A stretch of DNA of 64,000 bases from Streptococcus sp. CF8_St5-11 (GCF_024295625.1 NZ_JANCOJ010000002.1:496001-560000), one strand, 5' to 3'. Shown: positions 28,958 to 37,923, counted from the first letter of the stretch. The notes: generated from the letters alone by a model not told the origin. Made by a program: numbers and translations.

Positions 28958-29284
28958 CTATAATACCTTGTGCAAAATAGTCGTATATATCAAAATCAGA
29001 GTCACGTTACCTACTATTAGACCAAAAGTAGCAAGCAAGGTCTTTGATGTACCTGGCTTAAAATCTGCACTAATCAAATATGGCCAAAAGCATACTATTG
29101 GGAAAATGGCTATTAACACGCATACATAGGTAGGAATGCTTGTCCAAAGAAAGCGTGTCGTCTCTAACCAGTGACCCCATGAAGGTATCACTATTTTGCT
29201 TATAGTGAAAAGTATGCATATAAGGTGGACCACTAGAAGATAAATAGCATACTTTGTCTTACTTAGTACTTTTTTCTTTTTCAT
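28958..29284 (-). CDS. Membrane protein of unknown function
   Basis: The 108-residue protein has a Lys-rich N-terminus and three or four membrane segments (residues about 13-33, 47-66, 69-82 and 88-105). It lies 27 bases downstream of the larger membrane-protein gene on the same strand, so they are probably a pair. No family is recognised. Confidence 0.6.
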   Translation of the reverse strand: MKKKKVLSKTKYAIYLLVVHLICILFTISKIVIPSWGHWLETTRFLWTSIPTYVCVLIAIFPIVCFWPYLISADFKPGTSKTLLATFGLIVGNVTLILIYTTILHKVL

Positions 29285-29311
29285 TTTGCCTAATTATCCC
29301 TGCAAATTCTT

Positions 29312-30325
29312 CTATCGCTCTGCTGCAATATTAGAACTAAAATTAAAATTAACTATATCATTATTCGAATCAAGGTCTAAATTCATAAAATAATGATTCC
29401 AAAAGAATTCATTGTTACCTGCTCCCCACTGCACGCCATAATGACCCAAATATTCATCTCTTGGCTCGCTTGGAGTCAGCCATATTTTTTTCCCAAATAC
29501 TTTCGTGAACTCGTTTTCGTCAAGCTTCTTTAGCAAATCTATACCATCTATATTATATGGAATTCCATATTTTTTAGCAGCTGCTGTGCATTCAGAATCG
29601 AAGCAAACCTGCGTAACTACACAGTCCTTCAGCTCCGTACTCTTCCTCTTATCTCCGTAAACACCTATACATCCGAGAACTACATTCTTCTTTACAAGAA
29701 GATAAGTCGATCGCGTAACTGCTGAGTCATATGGCTTAAAGCCGTTTGGTACGCTAACCCCCGATCCTTGGTATTTAGAATAGCTTCCCGTTGTCAAAAG
29801 CTCATTATAATTAGGATAATCATGTCTACCATTTGACACATAGATTTCAAACCCCTGGTCTATCAAATCCGAAATCTTAGTCTCTGTAAGATGAATTTCA
29901 GTTCTGTCAATTTTAAGTGGAGGTGCGTTATCAGGTAGACCTATAATTATATATACAAACATCAAAAACACGAATATCATAAGCACTGCAACGATACCTA
30001 TCCAAGATTTCCCGGTTCTCCTTCGTGCATTGAAAAGCGCCATTATAGAAGGCGTGATTATAGCAGCACCAATTGGCGCCGCCCCATGACGTAACATGCC
30101 CATGACCTTAAAGGCAATTACAGCGCTAATTAGTATTAAAACTATGTGCACTGCATACTCTCCTACGCTTAGCTTACTCGTTCTAGTCTGATTATTTGCT
30201 GGGGCATCGTACACTGGAACACCGTTCTCAAAGGTGTTCTCCATTCTATAACGCAGCCAAAACAATATTCCAATAAACACAACTGCCAAGAAAACTAGCA
30301 TTCCGATAAAAACTAATTTTTCCAT
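29312..30325 (-). CDS. Multi-pass membrane protein with a C-terminal extracellular domain
   Basis: The 337-residue protein has an N-terminal membrane helix (3-23), further helices at about 54-74, 82-98 and 108-130, then a soluble domain of about 200 residues. That domain starts after IIIGLPDNAPPLKIDRTEI and has Cys residues in VLGCIGVYG, LKDCVVTQVCFDSEC. Base composition looks less AT-rich than the repeats around it, suggesting a separate origin. With the 108-residue membrane protein it is the cargo of unit 2, on the opposite strand to most island genes. Function unknown. Confidence 0.65.
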   Translation of the reverse strand: MEKLVFIGMLVFLAVVFIGILFWLRYRMENTFENGVPVYDAPANNQTRTSKLSVGEYAVHIVLILISAVIAFKVMGMLRHGAAPIGAAIITPSIMALFNARRRTGKSWIGIVAVLMIFVFLMFVYIIIGLPDNAPPLKIDRTEIHLTETKISDLIDQGFEIYVSNGRHDYPNYNELLTTGSYSKYQGSGVSVPNGFKPYDSAVTRSTYLLVKKNVVLGCIGVYGDKRKSTELKDCVVTQVCFDSECTAAAKKYGIPYNIDGIDLLKKLDENEFTKVFGKKIWLTPSEPRDEYLGHYGVQWGAGNNEFFWNHYFMNLDLDSNNDIVNFNFSSNIAAER

Positions 30326-30378
30326 ATGTAACCTTTTGTCTGACCTAATTATCGTCCATCAAAATTCATATCTAGTCT

Positions 30379-30624
30379 ACCACATTACAAGAAATATTAA
30401 AAGAATAGGATTATCTTAATAATATTTTATTAGCAAATCCAACTGAAATAACTGAATTAAGTAATACTAATGTATGGTGGATATGTAAGGAAAACTCAAA
30501 TCATCGATACAAACTTAAAATTAATGAAAAAATTAAGTATAAAAAGCGCTCATTAATAAGTTGCCCAATTTGCAAAGGTTTAAGAAGAAAACAGGAGCAT
30601 TTTGTTAGATTAAAGATATACTAG
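30379..30624 (+). pseudogene. 3' relic of a zinc-ribbon protein gene
   Basis: In one frame the DNA encodes a close relative of the last 75 or so residues of the 758-residue zinc-ribbon protein at 58118: DYLNNILLANPTEITELSN, VWWICKENSNHRYK, CPICKG and RRKQEHFV. The Trp codon of the expected EWDYLNN is TAG at 30406-30408, and everything upstream is missing. It is followed by the same terminator and right-end iterons as the intact copy. Confidence 0.85.
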
Positions 30625-30646
30625 AGAATACTAAAATCAAACAAAG

Positions 30647-30692
30647 TAAAAACACTCTAAAGTTCATTAAATTGATTATAGAGTGTTTTTTG
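30647..30692 (+). terminator. Cassette-end terminator, copy 1
   Basis: AAAAACACTCTA / TAGAGTGTTTTTT arms around TTCATTAAATTGAT. The same hairpin occurs at 52147 and 60401, each followed by right-end sequence. Confidence 0.85.
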
Positions 30693-30870
30693 TTGTCAAA
30701 ATGTACATTTGAAAAATTTTTAGTTTTCACTTAAATAAAGTACATTTTACAGAAGATGAACGGCTTTAAAAATTTCCAGTGTTCACTTAAATAAAGTACA
30801 TAATTGAGTGTAATTAGCTTAAAAAATTTTTTTGGTTATTTTTGGTAATAGATAGGGATACAAAACAGTC
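30693..30870 (+). repeat. Cassette right end with two iterons
   Basis: AGTTTTCACTTAAATAAAGT followed by ACATTTT occurs at about 30722, and a GTGTTCACTTAAATAAAGTA copy at about 30779, some 57 bases apart. The stretch matches 60447-60600 nearly base for base, including the AAATTTTTTTGGTTAT tail. Confidence 0.85.
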
Positions 30871-30878
30871 CTAAAAAA

Positions 30879-31250
30879 ACTAAAAGTTTATGTACAATTG
30901 ACTTAACGTGAGCTAAACTATTAATACAACTGAATTAGAAGCATAAAGTACATTCTTTAAGGAGTGTACTTTATTTTTGTTTTGTACATTATTTTGGAGT
31001 GCTATTTTGTATGTTTTTTAGTACATAATATCCTCTAATCTGAGAAATTAATTTGTACATTATTTTCAATGATAATCAATGTATAATAAAAAATTTAAAG
31101 TTCAAATTCTGAAATTACCTTCATATATAAATAATTGAATATAAATTGCTGTAGGCCTATAATAAAGATAGGGATAATAAGAATTCTTCCTAGAAAGGAG
31201 TATACTGTATCCTAAGGGTCAGTATTATTAATAAATCATGAAAAAAATAA
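30879..31250 (+). repeat. Cassette left end, copy 3
   Basis: This is the longest match to copy 1, extending to the AAAGGAGTATACTGTAT leader and an ATGAAAAAAATAATTA start that here hits an early TAG. That small ORF is therefore a broken version of the cassette 1 membrane gene. Confidence 0.8.
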
Positions 31251-31310
31251 TTATTTTTATCTTTATGGTTTTGCCATAGTAAACAATTTATAATAGAAGG
31301 TACGGAAGAT

Positions 31311-31421
31311 ATGATACAAGAATATCATAACTATTGGTTTCATATAAAAGGCTCAATTATTGGAGAACTTATTGGACTAATTGTCTGCTTAATTGTTGGC
31401 TTAGTTGTATCACTATTATAA
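31311..31421 (+). CDS. 36-residue hydrophobic peptide
   Basis: MIQEYHNYWFHIKGS is followed by a single membrane segment (ELIGLIVCLIVGLVVSLL). ATG 31311 is preceded by TACGGAAGAT, a weak RBS. Size and layout resemble small membrane toxins or accessory peptides, but there is no family evidence. It precedes the XRE regulator in cassette 3. Confidence 0.45.
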   Translation: MIQEYHNYWFHIKGSIIGELIGLIVCLIVGLVVSLL

Positions 31422-31536
31422 AGACAATTTACACTTATTCAACCATTAGTTGATATAAAAAATATCCCACTCAACCAATGGTATGTGTACTTTTTAATAA
31501 TAATAATTTACACTTAAATTTAAGGAGGTAAAAGTT

Positions 31537-32145
31537 ATGGATCAGATTAAAATTGGAAAATTTATAGCTGAAAGTAGGAAAAAGAATAATTTGACTCAAA
31601 TGCAACTTGCAGAAAAGTTAAATATTACAGATAGGGCTATATCTAAATGGGAAAATGGAAAAGCAATGCCTGATTCATCAATTATGCTAGATTTATGTAA
31701 TGAACTTAAAATAAGTGTAAATGAATTATTAAGTGGGGAGATGATTGATATGAATAATTATAATGAGATAGCAGAAAAAAATTTGTTAGAAATGGCAAAA
31801 AAGGAAGAAATGCAAAATAAAAAACTAATGATGTATGAAAATGTTATTGGTTTTGGCTCAACAATATCTTTTTTAACACTAATTTTTGTTACATCATTTT
31901 TAATAGAGAATAATATAGCAAGAATATTGTTGTTTATATTAGCATTCGTTCTTTTAATAATAGGTGTTTCATTTGCATTAAAAATAGAAACAGAAACAGG
32001 TTATTATGAATGTCAAAAATGCCATAATAAATATGTGCCAAAATACAGTAAAGTATATTTTGCAATGCACTTTGGAACTACAAGATATATGAAATGTCCA
32101 AAATGTAATGAGAAAAGTTGGCAAAGAAAAGTTTTAAGTAAATAA
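31537..32145 (+). CDS. XRE-family HTH protein with membrane segments and a zinc ribbon
   Basis: The 202-residue protein has an N-terminal Cro/C1 HTH (MQLAEKLNITDRAISKWENG, residues about 22-41), two membrane helices (about 106-125 and 130-148) and a C-terminal zinc ribbon (CQKCHNKY near 162 and CPKCNEKSW near 189). Membrane-tethered XRE proteins of this layout occur in Firmicutes and may couple an envelope or metal signal to transcription (inference). RBS GGAGG precedes ATG 31537. A terminator follows. Confidence 0.82.
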   Translation: MDQIKIGKFIAESRKKNNLTQMQLAEKLNITDRAISKWENGKAMPDSSIMLDLCNELKISVNELLSGEMIDMNNYNEIAEKNLLEMAKKEEMQNKKLMMYENVIGFGSTISFLTLIFVTSFLIENNIARILLFILAFVLLIIGVSFALKIETETGYYECQKCHNKYVPKYSKVYFAMHFGTTRYMKCPKCNEKSWQRKVLSK

Positions 32146-32170
32146 AAAATTACAAGTTATAGAGATAATT

Positions 32171-32199
32171 ATAAGAGCCCATCGGCTCTTATTTTTTTG
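32171..32199 (+). terminator. Intrinsic terminator
   Basis: AAGAGCC / GGCTCTT hairpin followed by ATTTTTTT. Confidence 0.85.
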
Positions 32200-32249
32200 C
32201 TTTAAATCCTGTTCACTCACAAACTTTTTCTTATTGAAACTATTAAAGC

Positions 32250-32846
32250 TTGTTCACTATTCGAAGAGAAGTTTCTCAGTGTTGTCCTTACTGTAACAAC
32301 GATAAGCCTCTGAAGGGGTATAATACATTTGATTATTTGTACCCTGAACTAGCAAAATTGTGGGTACCAAATAATAAAGTCTCTATAGATAGTTTTGTTC
32401 CATTATTAACTGAAAAAAGGTTCAATTTATGGCGCTGCAAAGAATGTAACTTTGAATTTCATGAGCGCTTAAGCATTATATTAAATAAGTATTTAAGTTC
32501 CGAGACAAAAGATCTTAAAGAAATGTGTCCATTTTGTGCAGAACTAAAAGAAAGACAAGATAATATCTCGTTTGAAGATTTGATGAACGAGTGGGATTAT
32601 CTTAATAATCTTATTCTAGAAGATCCAGAAAGAATCCCAAATAATACGCAATTAAGATTTTGGTGGATTTGTAAGAATAATCCAGAATATCGTTATAGAA
32701 TGGCTATCGTAGATAAGATTGCAAATGTAAAACGATCTATCGAGCCATGCGTGTTTTGTAAAGGGCGTAGACAAAAAAGAGAACATTTTGTCCCTTATAA
32801 AAAATTTAAAAACGGGTTCAAATTTGAACTTGTTTTTTTATCATAG
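32250..32846 (+). pseudogene. Truncated zinc-ribbon protein (C-terminal third)
   Basis: The 198-codon open frame matches the C-terminal zinc ribbons of the 758-residue protein: CCPYCNNDKPLKGYNTFDY, WRCKECNFEFHERL, CPFCAE, EWDYLNNLI, FWWICKNNPEYRY and CVFCKGRRQKREHFV. It lacks the first two thirds and has only a TTG as possible start without a clear RBS. Its end runs past the family C-terminus into a GTTCAAATTTGAAC inverted repeat with a T-run (about 32815-32840), a terminator now inside the frame. It is a second relic of the cassette-end gene. Confidence 0.8.
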
Positions 32847-32849
32847 ATT

Positions 32850-32972
32850 TTTATAAAGTACATTATTTTAAAAGATTGTATTTTTAGTTTTCAAGTAGAT
32901 AATGTACAAAATTTTAGTATGCGAAAGATTTAGTTTTCGCGGGAATAAAGTACATTTTTTGGTCAAAAAAAA
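32850..32972 (+). repeat. Cassette right end (unit 3/unit 4 junction)
   Basis: A diverged iteron TAGTTTTCAAGTAGATAATG lies at about 32885, and TAGTTTTCGCGGGAATAAAG then TACATTTT at about 32931, 46 bases on. The left end of unit 4 follows at once. Confidence 0.8.
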
Positions 32973-33215
32973 ACTAAAAGTTTATGTACAATTGACTAAA
33001 CAAGACTTAAACCATTGATATAACTGAATTAGAAGCATAAAGTACATTATTTAAAAAGTGTACTTTATTTTTGTTTTGTACATTATTCTGGAGTGACATT
33101 TTGTATGTTTTATAGTTCATCATATAATCAAATCTAAGAAATTGATTTGTACATTTTTTACTCAAGTAACAGCAGAAGAAGTGGTGGTTCAATTGTACAT
33201 TTTTTTGAAACTTAT
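32973..33215 (+). repeat. Cassette left end, copy 4
   Basis: ACTAAAAGTTTATGTACAAT onward, with the GTGGTGGTTCAATTGTACAT tail shared with copy 2. It leads into the DUF4365/HEPN cargo about 90 bases later. Confidence 0.8.
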
Positions 33216-33303
33216 TTATGTTCCTACTTAACACAAGATATAGATTTTTATTTTGTTGATGGTATAATAAATAATACATAGTGTTATGTTATGAGGTGAT
33301 AAT

Positions 33304-35061
33304 TTGGCAAATAATAGGCAAATTGAAACGTTAGGCGTTTCATATCTGGAAACATTTATTAACAGAAATAAGTTGCTTCAGACTTATTTCGATAACAATG
33401 ATAAAACTCCAGCGTGGGATGGAGAAATTCATGTTCTTAAAAATGCTAGTGAGAAAAAGAGCGAAATATTTGGGAGAGTACCTGTCCAAATTAAAGCAAC
33501 TAAACGTAAGAACAATTCAATGAAATCTTTCCCAGTAGATATGCGTGATTTAGAATTGTATTCAAAAAACGGTGGGGTAGTTTTATTCGTAGTTTGGTTA
33601 GATGAGAATGGTAATTTAAAAGATATTTTTTATAAGTCACTGCCACCTTTTTCTATAAAGAAGATAATTAAAGGAAGTAAATTAAAAAATAAGTCTACAA
33701 TTAATAAAACGATTTCGGTACATATTCATAAACTAGATGAACAAAAAATTTATCCGATGTTAGTTGATTTTGTTACCAATAGTCAGAAACAGCATAGTTT
33801 TATAAATATCGATGGGATGTCAATTGAAAATATACCCAATAATAAAGAGATCAAGCTTTACTTTTATGGTCAGGGGCATGAAGGAATATTTAATTACCAG
33901 AAGGAACACGACCTCTTTCTTTATCTTAGGGATCCTGAAACTGCCATCGAAATTCCACTTGAAAATTCAATAGAGATTGTTGAAACTTTCGAAGCAACAG
34001 ATTTAATTATTGAGATAGGAGATTATATTTTTGAAGATATAGAGAGACATTATTTTCCTGACGGAGAGGTACAGCTTCATTTTGGGGAAGGTTTTAAAAT
34101 ATCCTTTAACAATGGGAAAGCTCAACCTAAATTTAATTATTCAAGACCTAATATGCTGTCAGATGCTATAAAGTGTACTCAGGCACTTAAAGAACTAGGA
34201 AAAGTAGGATTTTTCACACTCAATGGTATTAGTATAGAACTAGATGAACGGTCTTTATCGGATATTAATTCGCTTGATTTAGATAGCCATATAAAAGAAT
34301 TGTCGAAAATATCAAATTTCATAAAGAAAATGGGGATAAAAAAAGAGCTTGATTTATCCCTCTTTAATGAACAATCTCAAAGAAATTTAAATATCCTTAA
34401 TTCAGGTCTAGTATTAAAAAACAAGGTGGCGTTAAATTACGAGGAATCGAAATTGTTTAATCTTAAGATTGCTAACATACATATTAGTACTCTATATGCA
34501 TTTCATGAAGGTAATAATGGAACTATGATAGATATTTTCACTGAAACTCCTTGGTGCAGGAGAGGCGAGGATGAGGATATTTCTTTATTTGAGGTTTTTA
34601 GGCCCGAAGATTGGTTAACAATTGATAACTGTAACTTTGATTCGGTTATTGCCTCATACCAAAGATTAGTTGACTGTAGTGTAGAAAACGTGTGTGCTGA
34701 CGATACCATAATAAAAATAGTTGCTGCAGCCGATATGACAGAAGAAGTTTCAAAAAAAGAACAGTTGCTTAACTGGGCTCAACGTCTTTCTGACTGGAAC
34801 ATGAACCATATAAAAGAAAATAGCATAAGCATCATAAATGATCTTCAAATTAAATATAGAAATCGTGAATTAGATAATACTGAAATAGAGAAGCTTACTA
34901 ATATTTTATTAAATAATAAAGATAATGATGAAATTTGTTTTGGTGCATCAGTGTTATTAAAATCAAAACCACAAGCTGATTTATTTTGGACTAAGTTAGA
35001 TAAAGAAACTCAAGAAAGATATCAGGTTTACCCTATTTATAATTTATATAAGGTATTATAA
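33304..35061 (+). CDS. DUF4365-domain (PD-(D/E)xK nuclease-like) protein
   Basis: The 585-residue protein has an N-terminal DUF4365-like domain (residues about 1-150). The probable metal-binding core is PAWDGEIHV (Asp near residue 39) and VPVQIKATK (QxK near 60), the PD-(D/E)xK arrangement, with a following strand VVLFVVWLDENG. The remaining 430 residues are predicted mixed alpha/beta and are not recognised. TTG 33304 with GAGGTG upstream is the likely start. DUF4365 domains recur in defence islands. It is followed 122 bases later by a TPR-HEPN gene, and the two are the only cargo of this cassette. Confidence 0.72.
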   Translation: MANNRQIETLGVSYLETFINRNKLLQTYFDNNDKTPAWDGEIHVLKNASEKKSEIFGRVPVQIKATKRKNNSMKSFPVDMRDLELYSKNGGVVLFVVWLDENGNLKDIFYKSLPPFSIKKIIKGSKLKNKSTINKTISVHIHKLDEQKIYPMLVDFVTNSQKQHSFINIDGMSIENIPNNKEIKLYFYGQGHEGIFNYQKEHDLFLYLRDPETAIEIPLENSIEIVETFEATDLIIEIGDYIFEDIERHYFPDGEVQLHFGEGFKISFNNGKAQPKFNYSRPNMLSDAIKCTQALKELGKVGFFTLNGISIELDERSLSDINSLDLDSHIKELSKISNFIKKMGIKKELDLSLFNEQSQRNLNILNSGLVLKNKVALNYEESKLFNLKIANIHISTLYAFHEGNNGTMIDIFTETPWCRRGEDEDISLFEVFRPEDWLTIDNCNFDSVIASYQRLVDCSVENVCADDTIIKIVAAADMTEEVSKKEQLLNWAQRLSDWNMNHIKENSISIINDLQIKYRNRELDNTEIEKLTNILLNNKDNDEICFGASVLLKSKPQADLFWTKLDKETQERYQVYPIYNLYKVL

Positions 35062-35100
35062 CTTAAATTTATTGCAACTCGAATTTTTCTTAATCTTAAT

Positions 35101-35187
35101 ATGATAAAAGAGTTTTTATCTGATATGTTAGTTGAAGAACAAGAAAATAAAGGAAAATCAAATTTAAAATCGAAATATTTAGGATGA
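35101..35187 (+). CDS. Possible 28-codon ORF coupled to the HEPN gene
   Basis: MIKEFLSDMLVEEQENKGKS and eight more residues end at TGA 35185-35187, overlapping an ATG of the next gene (ATGA). The frame is open upstream to 35062 without a better start, and no clear RBS is seen. It could be a coupling ORF or a gene remnant. Confidence 0.3.
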   Translation: MIKEFLSDMLVEEQENKGKSNLKSKYLG

Positions 35188-36671
35188 AGATGTTAACAAA
35201 TAATCCAATTAATCATAGTGTACTTAAATTGTCAAAGGATTTCGATAATGCTTTTAAACATAAAAATATAGTGGAAATCTATAGACTAATAGAATTTGGA
35301 AAAAATATGGAAAATACTATTGATGATATTTCCAAAATTCAATTATTTTATTCTATTGGGACAGCATATGGTGATATATTTGAACTAAGTAATAACCTAG
35401 TATTCAACATAGATACCGATTGTACAGTTCAACAAATTTATTACTTTAGAAAAGCTATCGAAATTTCAAATAATATTGATATAGATCCTGAGAACAATAG
35501 CTTTATTCACCCATTATTATGTTCACTATACACCAATTACGCAAATCTATTAGATGCTTGTGGTAGAAAACAGTTAGCTATTAAGATGTATTGTAAATGT
35601 ATACAAATCAATCCAAGATTCACAATGGCTAGTGGTAACTTGGCTATTTGTCTACATCATTATCGTAATTTTTTGAATGATAACGAACATCTTCACTTTA
35701 TTAAAAAAATTAAAAATTTAATAGAAACAAGTATAACTGTTTCAGATCCAAACAGAGTTGATTATGCAGAAAAGCGATTTATTGAACTTTACGAACAATA
35801 TCTTAATTATAAAGACTTAGATGAATGCTCTTGTAAAACCATCGATTATAATCCTAATTCACAAAAGTATCGCGAATGGTGTTGGAACAACGGGCTGTAT
35901 CTTAATCCACTTAATGACTTACAAGCTGACGATATAAATAGATATGATGATAATCTTTTACTACCAAGTTTATTATTTCAATCAGATAAAGATTTAAACA
36001 AATATTTTTCTATGTTTAATCAAATTAAGCAAGAATATGTTTATGCGCGTTATCTCTGTTTTAATAGCATTGAGATTGATTCGGTTCATTATGCTGACGA
36101 GTATGTTAATCTTATTGATTGTCTAGACTACGTACAATACTCTATCAGAATTGAAGGATTAAAAGCAGCTTTTAAAACACTATATTCATTATTAGATAAA
36201 GTAGCAATGCTTATAAATGAATATTATTGTCTAAAAATCATGCCTCGACAAGTAAATTTTCATTCAATCTGGAGAACAAATAGTAATTTAAATAAATTGT
36301 TGGATAAAAATATTGGTTTGTCTTCTATATTCTGGATATCGAAAGATTTTGATAATGGTGATAATTCTTTAACAGCAAATCCACACGCAAAGCTATTAAA
36401 AACTATTAGAAATTATTTAGAGCATAGATTTACTAATATTACATTGAATTTTATTGATGTAAATAAAGACAATGACGAAAGCAGATTATATCTAACTGAA
36501 ATTGAATTGCAAGAGTGTACATTAGATTTATTAAATCTTGTAAGAGAAGTTATTTTTTCATTAAAAAATGCCATTCAAATAAGTGAAAATGAAAAACAAT
36601 CTACTCTAAGCAGTGAAGTTGCTTTAATTCCGATAAATTATGAAGAAGTAGATTTGGAAGATAAATTATAG
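35184..36671 (+). CDS. TPR protein with a C-terminal HEPN domain (LA2681-like)
   Basis: The 495-residue protein has TPR-like helices in the N-terminal third (YTNYANLLDACGRKQLAIKM, then INPRFTMASGNLAICLHHY) and a C-terminal HEPN domain whose Rx4H catalytic motif is in TIRNYLEHRFTN (residues about 409-420). This arrangement fits the LA2681 group of HEPN proteins, predicted ribonucleases. ATG 35184 and ATG 35190 are both possible; the latter has AGGATGAAG in front. Paired with the DUF4365 nuclease-like gene, it suggests a two-component anti-phage or abortive-infection module (inference). Confidence 0.72.
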   Translation: MKMLTNNPINHSVLKLSKDFDNAFKHKNIVEIYRLIEFGKNMENTIDDISKIQLFYSIGTAYGDIFELSNNLVFNIDTDCTVQQIYYFRKAIEISNNIDIDPENNSFIHPLLCSLYTNYANLLDACGRKQLAIKMYCKCIQINPRFTMASGNLAICLHHYRNFLNDNEHLHFIKKIKNLIETSITVSDPNRVDYAEKRFIELYEQYLNYKDLDECSCKTIDYNPNSQKYREWCWNNGLYLNPLNDLQADDINRYDDNLLLPSLLFQSDKDLNKYFSMFNQIKQEYVYARYLCFNSIEIDSVHYADEYVNLIDCLDYVQYSIRIEGLKAAFKTLYSLLDKVAMLINEYYCLKIMPRQVNFHSIWRTNSNLNKLLDKNIGLSSIFWISKDFDNGDNSLTANPHAKLLKTIRNYLEHRFTNITLNFIDVNKDNDESRLYLTEIELQECTLDLLNLVREVIFSLKNAIQISENEKQSTLSSEVALIPINYEEVDLEDKL

Positions 36672-36732
36672 CATTAAGCATACAATTTATGGTCGTTATA
36701 AAAAGCAATAGTCTAAATTCATTTAACTAATC

Positions 36733-36832
36733 GACTTAACTAGAGCTAAACCATTGATAAAACTGAATTAGAAGGATAAAGTACACTCATTAAGCAGTGT
36801 ACTTTATTTTTGTTTTGTACATTATTTGTTGA
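36733..36832 (+). repeat. Degenerate cassette left end, copy 5
   Basis: It runs from GACTTAACTAGAGCTAAACC through AAAGTACACTC and AGTGTACTTTATTTTTG to TTGTACATTATT. The first bases (ACTAAAAGTTTATG) are missing, so this end is probably not functional. Confidence 0.7.
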
Positions 36833-36884
36833 TTGCTTAATCAATACTACATCTCTATCAGGCAATTCAGACTCCATTTAGTCC

Positions 36885-37090
36885 TCTAAAACTCACGTTG
36901 AGGCGGTATCACTGCTTGTACGAGCTGAAGCATCAGCGAGGTAGAAGAAGATGTTCTGCCCATGGGACAGCTGTCTTAGAGTAAGGAATTTACGACGAAA
37001 CGATACGGTAACAGCGAACCGCTGAGAGTGTTTCTCTGCTCTTAAAAGTGAACGAAAGAAATAATGAAAAGCGTGAAGGTAGCTTCTCTA
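36885..37090 (+). ncRNA. Structured RNA candidate, family A copy 1
   Basis: The region shares many blocks with 44071-44300: GTTGAGGCGGTA, GCCCATG, AGCTGTC, AGCGAACCGCTGAG, CTCTGCTC and AACGAAAG. A long-range GCGGT/ACCGC pairing (36903-36907 with 37018-37022) recurs in the other copy. No protein is encoded on either strand. I cannot assign a known RNA family; the raiA motif of Firmicutes is one candidate to test. Confidence 0.6.
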
Positions 37091-37130
37091 ATCGAATAGA
37101 GGGTAAGAATCAGAGTAATAGTTCAAGTAT

Positions 37131-37227
37131 GGCTTCTGGATACTATAGTCTGACATGCTATCAATCTATTTCAGAAGCTGGACAAATTGTAATAACTTTC
37201 CTTGAAGGAACTGAGGTAGATTTATAA
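37131..37227 (+). pseudogene. C-terminal remnant of a serine-type site-specific recombinase
   Basis: An open frame ends ISEAGQIVITFLEGTEVDL and stop. This GxI.I.F.DGTEVE-type tail is characteristic of large serine recombinase C-termini. Nothing upstream continues the gene. It directly follows RNA copy 1. Confidence 0.5.
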
Positions 37228-37323
37228 GAGACTGTGACTGGGAAGTTGCAGTCTTTTTAGGGGTTTAATGGTATAATGTAATTATAAATGTGGATATTGT
37301 CTAAATACTCTGGAGGACGCATA

Positions 37324-37923
37324 ATGTTGAATTTAGTAAAAGGTCACCGAGTTACCTTGGTAGAAAACCTGTTTGAATCATTTACAAAGTTAACTGAACA
37401 TCATTTGATGGCGAATGTACACTCAGAAAAAATATTAGAGGTTTTTCAACACTTTATTGCGATTCATGACGAGCCCTTGTTTTTTATTTTGGAATTGCCT
37501 GTCAGTATTGATAGAGAAAAAGTAATAGCAAAGAATATTATCAAGGAATCCCATAAGGATGTTTATTATATTGATGGTTGTTCAAGAGAGGAATGCCTAG
37601 AACTGTTGATTAGATACGGTGATTTGCTTGTTAATGATGGACTAAGTAAGTTTGGATTTGGTGGGCATAAAAGTCATGATGAGATCATGCTTGATAGCTA
37701 TAATGTTGTGACAATTTATAGTAAAGAACTATCGAAATTTAATGACTTTTTTGAACCTCATAATATTCAATTTGTAGAAGAACTAGTGACAGCTTGGAAA
37801 ACTTTTTCTAAGACCTCACCAGGAATCTCTGAAATCTATGAATGTAATGGAAAAACTGTTTATGATTTGCCTGAAGAATTAGCTGAATGGAGAATATATT
37901 TAGCTGAAACTCGAACAGAATAG
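37324..37923 (+). CDS. Hypothetical protein
   Basis: The 199-residue acidic soluble protein starts at ATG 37324 behind CTGGAGGA (the frame is open upstream to 37288). It reads MLNLVKGHRVTLVENLF with later blocks LFFILELPVSID, YYIDGCSREECLELLIRYG and FGFGGHKSHDEIM. The GFGGH...DEIMLD block could be a metal site. Stand-alone acidic proteins like this are often immunity proteins, but there is no toxin beside it. No family is recognised. Confidence 0.65.
   Translation: MLNLVKGHRVTLVENLFESFTKLTEHHLMANVHSEKILEVFQHFIAIHDEPLFFILELPVSIDREKVIAKNIIKESHKDVYYIDGCSREECLELLIRYGDLLVNDGLSKFGFGGHKSHDEIMLDSYNVVTIYSKELSKFNDFFEPHNIQFVEELVTAWKTFSKTSPGISEIYECNGKTVYDLPEELAEWRIYLAETRTE

Noticed and set aside
33007..33279. 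90-codon minus-strand ORF across left end copy 4
   Set aside because: It lies on the repeat and promoter-like sequence. Equivalent frames are broken in the other left-end copies.
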